Part shown: positions 51,901 to 59,540 of the stretch, piece by piece
Numbering within the stretch: position 1 is the stretch's first letter
How the letters are laid out: each line of letters opens with the position of its first letter
Origin: Ophiura sarsii
Taxonomy: Eukaryota > Echinodermata > Ophiuroidea > Amphilepidida > Ophiuridae
Reading direction: 5' to 3'
Length of the DNA stretch: 64,000 bases
Assembly: GCA_035610835.1 (NCBI GenBank)
Contig: CM069452.1
Location: forward strand, 64,008,368-64,072,367
Program-made: the position numbers and the translations under genes
The notes under the pieces: generated by a model
Seen by the model: only the letters and a program-made list of their open reading frames with translations
Databases searched by the model: none
What the model was told of the DNA's origin: nothing

Positions 51901-54900
51901 ACAGAGCATAAATCACCAAGAGTGACATGTTATTGAAATTACGCTCTAATTCAAAAAGTAACATTTAGACAAGGAGACATTATAATATTATTGAATACAG
52001 TTTGGTGATTTAATGTCATAGAGTGGGAAAAAAGTTTGACCTTATTTGCATATACATGTAATTAGCATATTATAAAGAATACAATAATTATTAACACCAA
52101 ATTCACAGGATATGAAGTTCCCATCATTGTCAACATCATTGTCTGAGAAAAAGTTAACAATTATTTTTACTTTTTAAAAAAAGCCAAAATCTATCTTAAT
52201 TAAGCTTAATTAATGACAAAACTTGTGGAAATGATTAAGTATTACTATGCATCCAAACCAGACTTGCAAGGTATTAAATTAAAGGTAAAGATGTGCTCAA
52301 AACAATGGTCTGATCAGATAATTCAATATCCCTTTAGTATTTAAAATATTTTCCTCCAAACATTTGGTATATTTTCTAAAAAACCACAAATTGTGTTTTT
52401 GTATTTTTCTCATAATATTAAACATGCAATAAACACTATAATCACAGAGAGAGATGTTTATGGTTAGCCACACATATATGCCAAGCCATTCGTTAACATG
52501 TTTGTTTTGTAATCAATTTATGAGCGTAATTAATCAATTAATTAGGCGTTAAATGGAATAATTTTGAACCAATTTTTGTATGCCCAGTTAGGTTATGTAA
52601 GGTTTCAAATTAGTCCTTAAATTATACTTAATAAAATGGTCAAGCCACATTTCTCAATTTCATTTGTCTTTTTCTGTAATATTAATCAAGACTTTAGATT
52701 CATTCATTTTGCAACTTTTCTTACAATAACGATGTATTTCATACAACTGTATAAATGAGCACAGACTTGACAAACGTCTATTAATATTTTTCCAGCCATG
52801 CACGCAAACAATAGAAGCAATCTTCAAGGATATGCTCACGCTAAGGGACCAATGTTTTGAAATCCGCGCTACAAGAAATGCCATTCAGCAGTGTGCAGTG
52901 TGCAGTGTGCAGTCAAGGGTTTTAAGCATAATGGTGTATGTTAATTTAGGTGACCGTGTGCTGACATACAAGCCTGTATATACCGGTACCACCATAAGGC
53001 CTGTAGTAAGTCTAAATAGTCAAGGCCATAAAAGCAAGTAGCCAGTAAATGGTTGGATAATCAAGTATATATTGACCAATCCGAAATCAGGTTTAATAAG
53101 AAATGTAACAATGCTGAAAATCGTACAAAGACAACACAGAAACAAAGCTATTTTGACTATATATGATACACCATATTTATAATTCAATATTTGGTAATTT
53201 ATGCTCTGTTGCACTGTGGCACATATGTGCAGCTTAGATTAGAAAATGTGCAGTTGAAATCCAAAATATGGGCAATTCAAATGTTGGCACACAAAGCTCA
53301 TGGCTTTCAATAACAGAACCTGAAATTGTCATGAACACATTAACTTAATTCACCATTTCTGTCACTGAATGCAGTACATTGCCCATGACTATGTCATACA
53401 GGTTGTGTGTTTTAATGCGTAGAAGCCATATCATTGGTTACTGTTGGTGTTGATATTTAGCCTTGCTATTGGCAGAAGTTTATAATATGATTTGTGTACA
53501 TTTCTCCAGATAAATGTAATGATAATGTGTGCAATGGGTGTATTGTGTTTATTGCAAAACAAGCTTTAAAAAGACAAGTTTCTAGAATAATCAAAAAATA
53601 CAGCGTTATTCTGTTTTGTTTTATTAATGCACACTTTGAGTTGAAAATGAATATCTTCGATAATTTTCATGAAATAAGTAAGTCCTACATTATTCTTGGT
53701 AATTTTATAAGTTGCGGTTAAACAATGACAAAATCTATGTAGAACTACTTCATCGATTGAACCATTACTCAAGATAACATAAAATGGCAATAATAGTGTA
53801 TCATTTTCAATCAATTACTTTCTAAAGATTGCCAATAATGTTAATAAACTGAAAAAGAGGAGTCAAACCCAGATAACAATAATATCAAGATATATAACTG
53901 AAGGACAAAGTCCACAGGTATAACATAACCTTGGAGGACCAAAAATAACCCGTTTTATACCCTATCGCTCACACCATTGCAATGGTACCTCATAGCTTAA
54001 GATCCCACTAAAGCATTTCATATTTATTCTGATCCAAAGTATACATTTTGAGGATTTAAAGCAATTTTGAAGAGCAAATAGCTAAAAATACAGCTAATAA
54101 ATGTGTTTTAGTGGACTAAATTCAACAAGATTCCAACGGACGGCTATAATCGCCCATTATTTGAATATTTGCAAAAGTGTAACCAAAGCGGTGCAAACAT
54201 TGACCCTGATCAATACCTATTGTAAAAGGAAGTTAATGGGAAAAACTAAGGGTGGAAAAACCAAATTTCGCAATGCCACTTAATGCAGACTGAACATGCT
54301 GAATGCAAATTATTCATCCATTGATGCCGGGATAACTTGGGGAATTCCCAGTGCCGTACCTGGCTCGAAATACCGGGTCGCTAGGTCTGCATAACAATAA
54401 TTTGTTATACTAGATTTGGTTTTTGTCTAAGTGTATTTCTTTTTGGGACCCATGATTTCTTTCTGGGAACCCCGTTCCCACGTTCCCGTGGATTTCGTAA
54501 CCCCGTATCAGTTATTAGTGGACTATATTCATAGAACTTCCCTCGCAACACTCGAGTTCTGCGCACGCAATGTTCAGGGCAGGGTTCAGGGGGCATGGGT
54601 GTCATAGTTTATCGTTGCCAAAAAAAATATGTGCAGCTGAGATTTTTCCTTATTTTAGGCCCTGATGCACACATCGAATGGTATTAATCTTGTTTCCGTT
54701 ATAGGCTATTTGATGTTGTCTGTTCGTTTACTTACGGTATAAATATACAAATCGGGATCAAGATCATCGCGTTTGCACACAGATTGACTTATTTTCGTCG
54801 TATTTAGTCTAACAGCGAATCCATAGCCTGAAGAAAAAAAGAAAAAAATAATAATAATATGTTTTAGTCTGCAATTAAACGGATCTACAGTCATCAAAAA

Positions 54901-57112
54901 AGTAACTATACAGGTCATAAATGGACTTTTAACTCTAAATATATATATCCTACCTACAAATATTAAATTATAAAGTTGTGGAGAAATTTACCTACTTTAA
55001 TATGAGATATTACGCGCCAGGATCGGTTGAATATTGAAGAAATGACAATCCAAAATGTAAGGTAAAGTCACAATTTCATTTTCACATTTTACATCTTAAC
55101 ACGGGCGAGAGTATGACAGGTAGCGTGTGTGTGGCGTATTGATGAATCGGAACAATACGGCCGACTGTCCAACCTGCGTATGCATCCCCCAATTGCACTA
55201 CCGGTAATCGATAAGGTACCCGTAGATAGGTCCGCGTGTTGAATGTGAAAATTAAAATCGGACTTCACCTTACATTTGGGAGTGTCATTTCCTCAATAAT
55301 CACCCGGTTTTAGCGCGTAATATCTCATATTAAAGAAGATGAATTTTTTAACACCTTTATAATTTAATATTTTTCAGTAGGATATATATTTTTAGAGTTA
55401 GAAGCCCATTTATTACCTGTATAGTTACTTTTTTTGATGACTGTATTGCATTAGTGCTAGTTTAGGCGTGTATTTTGTGATCGATATTTTCCAAAAATTG
55501 CAATTAGGTGTTAGAAAGGATGTTGACAAAGTACTTGCTTTGACAACTTTGCTATTGCTACTTCACACAATTGAATAAACCAGCGATTTGAGGTTATCGG
55601 TTTCATCAGGGATCTCTGCGTTAGCAGATAAAACACAGGTTGATATGAATTTCCACCCGGGGTTGACTAGGAACTACACACTTTGTGGACTTAAAATATT
55701 TCTAACCATAGACGGTTACCGACTATGTTCCAACCCAACTTTTACAAAAAGAAAAACATCAGTTGAAAAAGTGGTCCCAGTGATCAAACCATGGACCTCT
55801 GCATTGTAAAGCATGTAAGTCAACAACTAGACTATAGCGATGGGTGAATTGGCCAAGATATGGTTGTAATCGCTCTTATTATTACGGAATAAAGCTATAC
55901 TGTTTATGATCAGTACTCAGTACATACAATATTATTAATAAAGCTGCGACACACTTGATCGTCAACCCTGGTGGAAAGTCATGTGGGTATTTCCACTACT
56001 GCATATTCATATTTTAAGTTTGCCTGACGATCGCGTAAGCGAGAAACCCAAGGTAGCGAACTGCATCTTCAAAAGTGTTTTTATTTGATATACTTTCATA
56101 TAACGTATACTAGAGTATATTGCAGACCTGATTCAATAATGACATAATATAATCAATGTGAATTGCTAAAGAACACCGTGCAAAAAGAAATCTTATGGAC
56201 GCGTGCTCTGCAGCCTAAGGATGATAATGAGTATGAAATTACCATTTACTTAATCGAACTCATGAAAATCCATCAATGCCACGGGAAATTGATTTAAACA
56301 TTGATGATCCGAGATGTAGGCTAACTATCTCCCCTAGATCTAGTAACGTACCTTCTCCCGGTGAGTCCCATGCGACAAGGGCATTCAATGTCCAGATGGG
56401 TTGAGGTTGATCTTCAGATCGCTCTGAGAAGAAATCATACGTGACGCTTTCTTCATCGAAACAGTCGGCTGAAATGGATAGAAGGGTATTCCGGATATTA
56501 ACCAGATGATAAATGACGTGAGTGATCATCATACCCCGGCATCATACCTTTTGGAGTCGGCTTATACTCATCATAATCAAGGTAATTAAGCACATACACC
56601 AAGCCAGAGGTCCAATTATTTATCCGTTCAGTTTGAAACTGTTTTGCTACTATGTTTCCCGAACCATCGCAAATAGAAGAAACAAAAGTTACAGTTTTTG
56701 CGGGTTTGATAATTGTGTTATGACGTGAATTATGAGGAATCAGTACACTCGGGTAGCGACGTGAAATATGTTTTTATACAGCAATACATTATCAACCATT
56801 ATAGACAGATTTTAATCCTTTTGATCATCAATTGTTGTGACGCTGATTTTATCCCGATTCATACATTATCTTTTTTTTATTAAAATAGGTTGACATCTTT
56901 TGAAAATTCAATAATTTAAGAAAGTTAACCAGTGATTTGTTCTTCATACGCGGTGATTTCAACTTACGGATACCGCAGTTTGACGAGGTGCAGTCAGACA
57001 ACGTCGGTCTGAACATGGTTAGAAACAGGAGAGTTGCAAGAAAAGCTACAGCTGCTGGTAGACCATTATGACGAGGCATCTCAAATCTCATTTTAATTTG
57101 AGAGAAATACAT
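24698..57112 (-). CDS. Gene 2: receptor tyrosine kinase-like protein, 19 coding exons
   Basis: Single-pass receptor kinase assembled by eye from splice sites. Exons (high to low): 57112-56968, 56649-56548, 56468-56352, 54827-54736, 50853-50781, 49929-49885, 49226-49018, 45895-45776, 45544-45454, 45181-45017, 43406-43242, 42416-42240, 41587-41444, 38635-38427, 34388-34305, 33976-33753, 32921-32784, 32377-32143, 24970-24698. All junctions agree in phase and the sum is 2808 nt (935 aa plus stop). Order: signal peptide, FN3-like (about 83-180), FN3-like (about 199-330), two TSP1-like modules (333-386, 388-441), TM (about 451-470), kinase (about 505-790), cytoplasmic tail. Key residues: G518xGxxG, K543, E566 (helix C), N656-G657-D658 where HRD is expected, D676-F-G, S704-L-E where APE is expected, N822PSY. 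By family it should sit in the plasma membrane and signal through tyrosine phosphorylation, but the altered HRD and APE leave activity open. I do not recognise a named orthologue. Exon 2 and the last exon are the least certain joins. Confidence 0.8.
24971..26428. other. Last intron of gene 2, proximal part
   Basis: Contains the tRNA-like sequence at 25972-26044. Otherwise no feature seen; frames here do not resemble proteins. Confidence 0.45.
25972..26044 (-). mobile_element. tRNA-like SINE head or tRNA pseudogene
   Basis: Minus strand has a box A-like TAGCCCTATCGGTTGAGC and a box B-like GGGCTCGATCC at tRNA spacing, and the outer ends CCGTG/CACGG can pair. Stems are imperfect, so not a working tRNA. 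The region downstream does not show a clear tail. Confidence 0.4.
26924..27814 (-). pseudogene. LINE reverse transcriptase, C-terminal part
   Basis: Open for 296 codons. FADD catalytic motif near residues 42-45, then thumb and a C-terminal region with WRWAGHIAR and a basic RRRGRQKQRW stretch common in RTE-type elements. Continues the frame-broken upstream RT part. Confidence 0.85.
27922..28302 (-). pseudogene. LINE reverse transcriptase, N-terminal part
   Basis: RT palm and fingers motifs: KNYRPISLL, QAGFRQGFSTTDHL and the first catalytic motif FIDYEKAFDSVEH. Joined to neighbours only by frameshifts at both ends, and a piece around the KAPG segment near 28300 seems missing. Confidence 0.85.
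28320..29513 (-). pseudogene. LINE endonuclease, truncated N-terminus
   Basis: Reads in one frame from the truncation point. QIYAPTGDYDDE near 29400, VMGDFNAKIG near 29305, RNQIDFIL and GSDHRMV (catalytic His region) near 29010, then a basic linker. The N-terminal third of the endonuclease is absent. Confidence 0.85.
32143..32377 (-). CDS. Gene 2 exon 18: end of kinase and proximal tail
   Basis: Acceptor cacactgtag. Encodes KKCWHKFSDSRPTF (subdomain XI Arg), then a tail with DNPSYEF, an NPxY motif of the kind read by PTB domains. Translation could run on to a stop at 32104. I prefer the donor AAG/GTATAC at 32143 because it joins in phase 0 to the exon at 24970, which reads as a similar acidic tail. 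Confidence 0.8.
32784..32921 (-). CDS. Gene 2 exon 17: kinase C-lobe
   Basis: Acceptor ctcctgaacag and donor AT/GTAGGT, phase 2 both ends. Completes SDVWSFGIVMYEVYSYGETPY, the canonical kinase subdomain IX, then GYRLEKPPACP. Confidence 0.9.
33592..33700 (-). mobile_element. tRNA-derived SINE with A-tail
   Basis: Minus strand GCGACC...GTTCAAATCCC...GTCGC gives a tRNA-like acceptor pair and a near-perfect T loop, followed by GCGTTGC and ten A. Lies in a kinase intron. Confidence 0.4.
33753..33976 (-). CDS. Gene 2 exon 16: atypical catalytic loop, DFG, activation segment
   Basis: Acceptor tatcaatag and donor GT/GTAAGT. Encodes RIYNGDLAASNVLV where VHRDLAARNVLL is usual, so HRD is NGD and the RTK signature Arg is Ser, while the catalytic Asp and the Mg-binding Asn remain. 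KIADFG is intact. The activation segment ends HVSLETL, with SLE in place of APE. The frame is open and both splice sites are canonical, so these are not signs of a decayed exon. Confidence 0.9.
34305..34388 (-). CDS. Gene 2 exon 15: kinase helix E
   Basis: Acceptor tgtttttcag and donor ATG/GTAAGT, 28 codons, phase 0 both ends. Encodes an acidic kinase-insert remnant and FNIVLQIAKGM, matching the L.FA.QIA.GM segment that precedes the catalytic loop in receptor tyrosine kinases. Confidence 0.85.
34440..34520. repeat. Hairpin repeat, atgggggcttttRttaaaa
   Basis: Inverse copies of atgggggctttt-ttaaaa facing each other with about 30 nt between. Likely a worn fold-back MITE in a kinase intron. Confidence 0.4.
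34997..35257. mobile_element. Partial copy of the 36220-36692 MITE
   Basis: Begins GGGCGCACAGCACTAAATC and matches 36221-36481 almost base for base, then diverges abruptly at cgtccgggctgaa. The right end is missing. Confidence 0.65.
35258..36219. other. Kinase intron, unassigned
   Basis: AT-rich with no structure I can name. Lies between two copies of the GGGCGCACAGC MITE, so may include the lost right part of the first. Confidence 0.4.
36220..36692. mobile_element. TAA-flanked MITE, GGGCGCACAGCACTAAAT ends
   Basis: TAA/AGGGCGCACAGCACTAAAT to ATTTAGTGCTGTGCCCCC/TAA. The left 260 bp are nearly identical to 34997-35257, showing recent activity or local copying. Confidence 0.65.
37168..37261 (+). 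repeat. Poly-C followed by purine-only tract
   Basis: A run of about 25 C, then near-pure purine to 37261 (57 nt with no pyrimidine from 37205). Capable of triplex or i-motif structure. Confidence 0.8.
37800..38345 (-). repeat. Three tandem units of about 180 bp
   Basis: Units at about 37801-37990, 37991-38172 and 38173-38345 share cgcaccaaatgagttcgaaaattgaaaa...gaggggg...cac and ttgattgaaaatgaagaggcggct. Open frames across them are by-products of the repeat. Located next to kinase exon 14. Confidence 0.7.
38427..38635 (-). CDS. Gene 2 exon 14: kinase helix C and hinge
   Basis: Acceptor ttatttttcag and donor GAG/GTGAGA, phase 1 in, phase 0 out. Encodes TFLEEVKI (helix C Glu), HPNILPVVGHC, then the hinge region YLVTPFMKYGDLLGFVR, a typical tyrosine kinase layout. 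Confidence 0.9.
38990..39150 (+). repeat. ACAACTCATGAACTCAAGTT repeats with captured exon piece
   Basis: Five or six copies of acaactcatgaactcaagtt. Between two of them is a 31-nt copy of kinase exon 13 (39050-39080 = 41460-41490). Followed by gaggacccgagcgtagc repeats at 39165-39200. Confidence 0.75.
39967..40119. mobile_element. Small fold-back MITE
   Basis: Imperfect 45-bp inverted repeat with a perfect inner core (attacttcaaaatcatgg and inverse) around tcgctagcga. 153 bp. Confidence 0.55.
40735..41081. mobile_element. MITE with ATATGTGATGCGATCTGTG ends
   Basis: A terminal inverted repeat of about 30 bp (ATATGTGATGCGATCTGTGA... and its exact inverse), 347 bp in total. Target duplication not resolved. 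Lies in the gene 2 intron between kinase exons 13 and 14. Confidence 0.65.
41444..41587 (-). CDS. Gene 2 exon 13: kinase glycine loop and VAVK
   Basis: Acceptor attcttatag and donor AGAG/GTGGGT. Encodes LLGSGAQGSVYKG, a full GxGxxG ATP loop, and VAVK with the ATP-anchoring Lys (K543). A 31-nt piece of this exon (41460-41490) recurs at 39050-39080 in the next intron. Confidence 0.9.
42240..42416 (-). CDS. Gene 2 exon 12: transmembrane and juxtamembrane segment
   Basis: Acceptor tctcccttcag and donor CATG/GTAAGG, phase 1 both ends. Encodes a hydrophobic helix of about 20 residues (IGIVIVGSAITAACAIALIL) followed by KCC as a stop-transfer signal, then an acidic and Ser/Thr-rich juxtamembrane region. 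Fixes the orientation: FN3 and TSP1 modules outside, kinase inside. Confidence 0.85.
42600..43230 (+). repeat. Intron part of TSP1 exon duplication, copy B
   Basis: Aligns with 43490-43960 (aaaataggtcaa.ggtcaacattt, ctcaaattctttgtac, tcgcagaaaag, tgtccgcgatttc). Supports unit duplication of exon plus intron. Confidence 0.7.
42889..43048 (+). repeat. Three direct repeats of CGGGTACCGGCACATTCTAG
   Basis: Start at 42892, 42956 and 43026 (64 and 70 bp apart). Absent from the duplicated intron copy at 43490-43960, so added after the TSP1 exon duplication. Confidence 0.7.
43242..43406 (-). CDS. Gene 2 exon 11: TSP1-like module B (duplicate of A)
   Basis: Same length, phase and splice sites as exon 10. 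The protein differs at only a few positions (for example LEKNW for LDMDW, DPLQS for DHYQS). Intron sequence 3' of each exon is also duplicated (about 42600-43230 against 43490-43960), so the unit copied was exon plus intron. Confidence 0.85.
43490..43960 (+). repeat. Intron part of TSP1 exon duplication, copy A
   Basis: Partner of 42600-43230. Lies between the two TSP1 exons. Confidence 0.7.
44335..44460 (+). mobile_element. MITE family CGCGGC, fragment
   Basis: Interior and right end only (aatgtcatctgcagacgcctgccgcgtgg). Confidence 0.5.
45017..45181 (-). CDS. Gene 2 exon 10: TSP1-like module A
   Basis: A single phase 1-1 exon (165 nt) encoding one module. WSNW at the start, then DDCCDGNPQSRLRDC, GLQCDGPSFEN and CDREEC. 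This is the W..W / R.R.C / G..C.G...E...C order of thrombospondin type 1 repeats, without the usual first Cys after WSxW. A phase 1-1 exon can be duplicated without breaking the frame, and the next exon is its duplicate. Confidence 0.8.
45327..45402 (+). repeat. (CACGA)n microsatellite
   Basis: About fifteen imperfect copies of acacg/cacga. Gives a meaningless Cys/Val-rich frame on the minus strand. Confidence 0.9.
45454..45544 (-). CDS. Gene 2 exon 9: end of second FN3-like module
   Basis: Acceptor tttgtcggcag and donor TGCG/GTATGG, phase 0 in, phase 1 out. Encodes MYSNTRINGRSAGWGNE through DIPEC, resembling the FN3 G-strand. Hydrophobic codons upstream of the acceptor are open but lie on the intron side. 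Confidence 0.65.
45684..45711 (+). repeat. Poly-C tract in gene 2 intron
   Basis: About 22 C then acccccc, in the intron between exons 8 and 9. Confidence 0.85.
45776..45895 (-). CDS. Gene 2 exon 8: second FN3-like module, middle
   Basis: Acceptor tttaaaatttag and donor AGG/GTAAGT, 40 codons, phase 0 both ends. Ends in NNTYSVR, matching the FN3 F-strand Tyr motif. Confidence 0.7.
47036..47501. mobile_element. Fold-back MITE nested in 46475-48962
   Basis: TA/AACTGCTCACAAAAAGTATC to the inverse ending at 47501/TA, 466 bp. Arms of about 190 bp are almost perfectly complementary, with a short central loop. Same family as 7064-7722 by the shared internal block. Confidence 0.85.
48284..48891. mobile_element. 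TTAA-flanked MITE nested in 46475-48962
   Basis: TTAA at 48280-48283 and 48892-48895. Ends CAGCCAGCAGGGAGGTCAC and inverse of CAGTCAATAGTTAGGTCAC. TTAA targets suggest piggyBac or Kolobok. The related element at 2761-3750 lacks this insert (caacggtaactgttgagcgg). Confidence 0.65.
49018..49226 (-). CDS. Gene 2 exon 7: second FN3-like module, first part
   Basis: Acceptor cctaaacag and donor GAG/GTAAGT, phase 1 in and phase 0 out, 209 nt. Encodes AIYFTWDAPV (B-strand Trp) and LSEFYIHLINSLT, a good FN3 pattern. The gene 1 counterpart is 286-78. The downstream intron holds the 2.5-kb TA-flanked insertion at 46475-48962. Confidence 0.8.
49385..49555 (+). mobile_element. MITE family CGCGGC, gene 2 copy
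   Basis: Equivalent in position to 448-702, with an internal deletion. Ends gttaacactttccacgcag and ctgccgcgtgaaaaaatg. Confidence 0.55.
49885..49929 (-). CDS. Gene 2 exon 6: 45-nt Cys-containing linker exon
   Basis: Acceptor ttttctag and donor C/GTAAGT, phase 1 both sides. Encodes DCYEQTKDVEFCRSL with two Cys, probably a small disulphide-bonded linker between FN3 modules. It is identical in length, and nearly so in sequence, to 939-895 of gene 1. Confidence 0.65.
50180..50370 (+). mobile_element. MITE family CGCGGC, gene 2 copy
   Basis: Equivalent in position to 1363-1616. The left end acactttgtacgcggctattag is clear, the right end is lost. Confidence 0.45.
50781..50853 (-). CDS. Gene 2 exon 5: end of first FN3-like module
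   Basis: Acceptor taatttacag... reads aattacag/G and the donor is CAG/GTTTGT, phase 0 in and phase 1 out. Encodes VFLTDIATQKT..., the closing FN3 strand. It is 73 nt in both genes. Too short to find without the paralogue comparison and phase constraint. Confidence 0.65.
51868..54664. mobile_element. hAT-like element, 2.8 kb, in gene 2 intron
   Basis: 8-bp target duplication atgcacac at 51860-51867 and 54665-54672. Ends CAAGCCATAAAATAAG and inverse CAGGGCCTAAAATAAG. Gene 1 has a single gtgcacac at 6757. No intact transposase; the longest frames are about 80 codons. An internal inverted repeat (51892-51920 against 53192-53222) suggests rearrangement or nesting. Confidence 0.7.
54736..54827 (-). 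CDS. Gene 2 exon 4: FN3-like module, middle
   Basis: Acceptor ttcttcag and donor ACC/GTAAGT. Enters in phase 1 and leaves in phase 0. Encodes GYGFAVRLN through DPDLYIYT, consistent with the central FN3 strands ending before the conserved Tyr strand. Gene 1's exon is one codon longer and differs mainly in the middle segment. Confidence 0.75.
54888..55443. mobile_element. Fold-back MITE, CAGTCATCAAAAAAG ends (gene 2 intron)
   Basis: TA/CAGTCATCAAAAAAGTAACT to the inverse ending at 55443/TA, 556 bp, with long inverse arms. Gene 1 reads agatctaacacattag at 6977, the empty site. Confidence 0.85.
56352..56468 (-). CDS. Gene 2 exon 3: start of first FN3-like module
   Basis: Acceptor ccatttcag and donor AAG/GTACGT, phase 1 at both ends, 38 full codons. 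It contains ALVAWDSPGE, the Trp-containing B-strand signature of fibronectin type III domains. The exon in gene 1 (8209-8093) has the same length and is open. Confidence 0.8.
56548..56649 (-). CDS. Gene 2 exon 2: extracellular linker
   Basis: Donor AAAAG/GTATGA is clear and shared with gene 1. The only acceptor I find that keeps phase 1 is catag/TAGC. A better-looking cag 9 nt further in would break the frame. It encodes an acidic, Tyr-rich stretch (LDYDEYKPTPK). Because the acceptor has a weak pyrimidine tract, the 5' edge is less certain than the 3' edge. Confidence 0.55.
56968..57112 (-). CDS. Gene 2 exon 1: signal peptide
   Basis: Acceptor ttttcacgcag lies directly before an ATG, and the donor is C/GTAAGT. 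It encodes a hydrophobic signal sequence (PAAVAFLATLLFLTMF) followed by a Cys-containing mature N-terminus. Candidate starts are the Met at the exon edge, Met8 and Met12. Met12 (MPRHNG) gives the most typical signal peptide. An upstream in-frame Met at 57127 falls on the intron side of the acceptor. The exon ends in phase 1 and is 145 nt; the paralogous exon of gene 1 is one codon longer. Confidence 0.75.
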
Positions 57113-57709
57113 CTGCGTGAAAAACACAAGGTAGGGAAAAACACAAGGTGGGGCGTGTCAGTGGATGTATGGAAGATTATTCACGATATGGTATTAAATA
57201 GTTCAGCAACCCTCTATTGCCATAGTAAGGAGCCTATCTTGTTTTTGCTCATTTTAAGGAAAAATCCTCCTAATTATACTGATTTCAGGAAAGGAAAATA
57301 GTAAAAGTTTGGCAGAACCCTACACCAAGTTGGTAGATTTTTTGAGTAGCCCTATCTTTGGTCTAACAACCACCTAAATTTAAATAAGTCAGTGTTGCCA
57401 GATTGATACCCTGTTGCTAGGTTCAAATATCGAATTTGCGGAAGTTGACAAATTCAGATATTACCCAACCGACTTGAAGTTGCTACAATTCCCCTCGAGG
57501 TGATTTGTTTTTCTTTATTCTTTGTGTTTATAACAAAGACCTAATACCCTTTGAGTTTATTCAAGACAAAAAATGGGCAAACCCGGAACTTACGAATCAC
57601 GTGACCTATAAGTCACACGATCAGATCTAAGGGAAACGACAAGCATGATATTCGGGTATCTAATGTGCTCCCTCCCCCAAGGACTCCCCAAAACATATTC
57701 TGGATGTTA

Positions 57710-58150
57710 CCGAAAATAATGTTGGTATGCTAAATATAGCGTCCAAAATGGCCGCCAAAACTGATCAAATTTCATAAAATGACATATCAATCAAAGTGTA
57801 TGGTGAAAGTATAGTTTTAATAGTTGGATGTATGTATTAGACCAGTAGACCCACATATCCAGTCAGGCCTGTATCCAGTACCTTTGCTTTGTTAACATAC
57901 CTGAATCTAAAAAGCCACCAAAATGGCCGCCAAAAATGGTAAAATTCCATAAGATGACATGTATCAACCAACATGTATGATGAGAGTATAGTTTTAACAA
58001 TGGGATGTATGTGTTAGACCTCTAGAAACTCATATCCAGTATTTTTGCTTTGTTAATATACTTTAAATCCAAAATGATGGCCAAAATACCATAAAATGGC
58101 ATAATATCAACCAAAATGTATGATGAAAATATAGTTTTAACCATGGGAGT
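57710..58150 (+). repeat. Three tandem units with AAAATGGCCGCCAAAA
   Basis: Units of about 150-180 bp share ccaaaatggccgccaaaa, gtatgatgaaagtatagtttta and catatccagtatttttgctttgtta. A related single unit is at 9755-9840. The upstream part (57230-57490) is the inverse of 10265-10530. Confidence 0.7.
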
Positions 58151-58306
58151 AGAAATCGCAGCGACCACTGTCAGTTTGTTGCGGTTGTTTTTATTGTTAG
58201 CTGGTTGTCACATTCATTGTAATCATTTCAGCATTTTTGAGTTTAGCCTAAAAGGTAGAATGTAGGACCGTAAAAAAAAGAGATTCGGTTTTTTAAACGT
58301 CTCCTA

Positions 58307-59384
58307 CAGCGTGTCCAAAAAAACTAGGTCCAAAACTTTCAGAGCTTATAACTTAAAATATGTCTTGGAATATACAAGTAAATATATATGACATTATTTG
58401 GTGAAAATATAAGACCAATCGAATGTAAGATTTTAGAAATACAAAGCTTTGCATACAGCGTGGTCAGAACTCAGAACCCGTTTTTTTCGATTTTGCCCAT
58501 GAACCATTCATGCGTTGCATTTGTGCATCGTACTGGCGTCATCATAGTTTTGCCTTTAACTTGATAACAATGACTTACTCAGGGAAATCTTCGTCATAAG
58601 GGGGATAAAAAGTGTAAATACCTATGATGTTTGTTAGAAAAATAAATAAAAAAACCTTCTGAGACACTGCCATCTTTGAAGCAGTTCAAGAACCATTTCT
58701 TCGAAATTGGAAACCAGCCGTTAAGTCGGTCATCTCATCAAAGGAATTAGAGGCAGGGCTGGAACTTCAGATTTTTTTCAACCAGCCAGTTGGGATCAGG
58801 CAGGTAACTCACAAAAATACTTGCCCGACAGAAATTCCACCAGCCAGTGTAACTCTCACACTTGCACCGTGAGTTTGAAATTGTTTACTCGCCAGTCGGT
58901 TGCCGGGGTTCTTTTTCTTGACACAAAAGTTACCCGCTATGGGCAGGTGGGCGGGTGCTATTTCCAGGCATGGTATCAGGATAACAGTTCCTCTGTTTTT
59001 GTATATATTCAACGACAATGTTACTGCAATGGGTATTTATAATGCTGAATATTGATACAAAATACCTATGATTTAACCCTTTTCTACCAAACATAAGATA
59101 TTTCGGAGAATAAACACCATGCACATGATGTTGGGAAAACTTGCACACAATGCAAATGCAAGGCGTAATGTGGTTTATTGCTAAATTGAAAAAAACGGGT
59201 TCTAACCAAGCTCTGTTGAAAGCGTTGTATTTCAGAAAGTTGCCATTTGATTGGTGTCACATTTTAACCAATCAAGGTCAGGTATATGTACCCTAATATT
59301 CTCAAATATGGAGCAGCTACATTTGTAACTCTTTAAGTTACAAGCTCTGCAGATTTTGGACCCAGTTTTTGGGGGGACACGCTG
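58307..59384 (-). mobile_element. Mariner-like element B (uninterrupted copy)
   Basis: TA/CAGCGTGTCC at the left and its inverse GGACACGCTG/TA at the right, 1078 bp. Same family as 26429-32005 and 61812-64000, but in inverse orientation to both. A 69-codon frame at 58809-59018 recurs in copy A but is not clearly a gene. Confidence 0.8.
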
Positions 59385-59540
59385 TATATCTTGCCATATC
59401 TATCTATTGGGCTAGTTTTGATGCTAGTTTTGAGGGACATTTAAATAGTTCGGTAGAAGTGGCTTAGACTTCGCTTTCACACTGGGGTGGAGTTTCTTAC
59501 AAAATTGGTAAAAAAAGTCAATGGGCGCTATACCTGTTTA

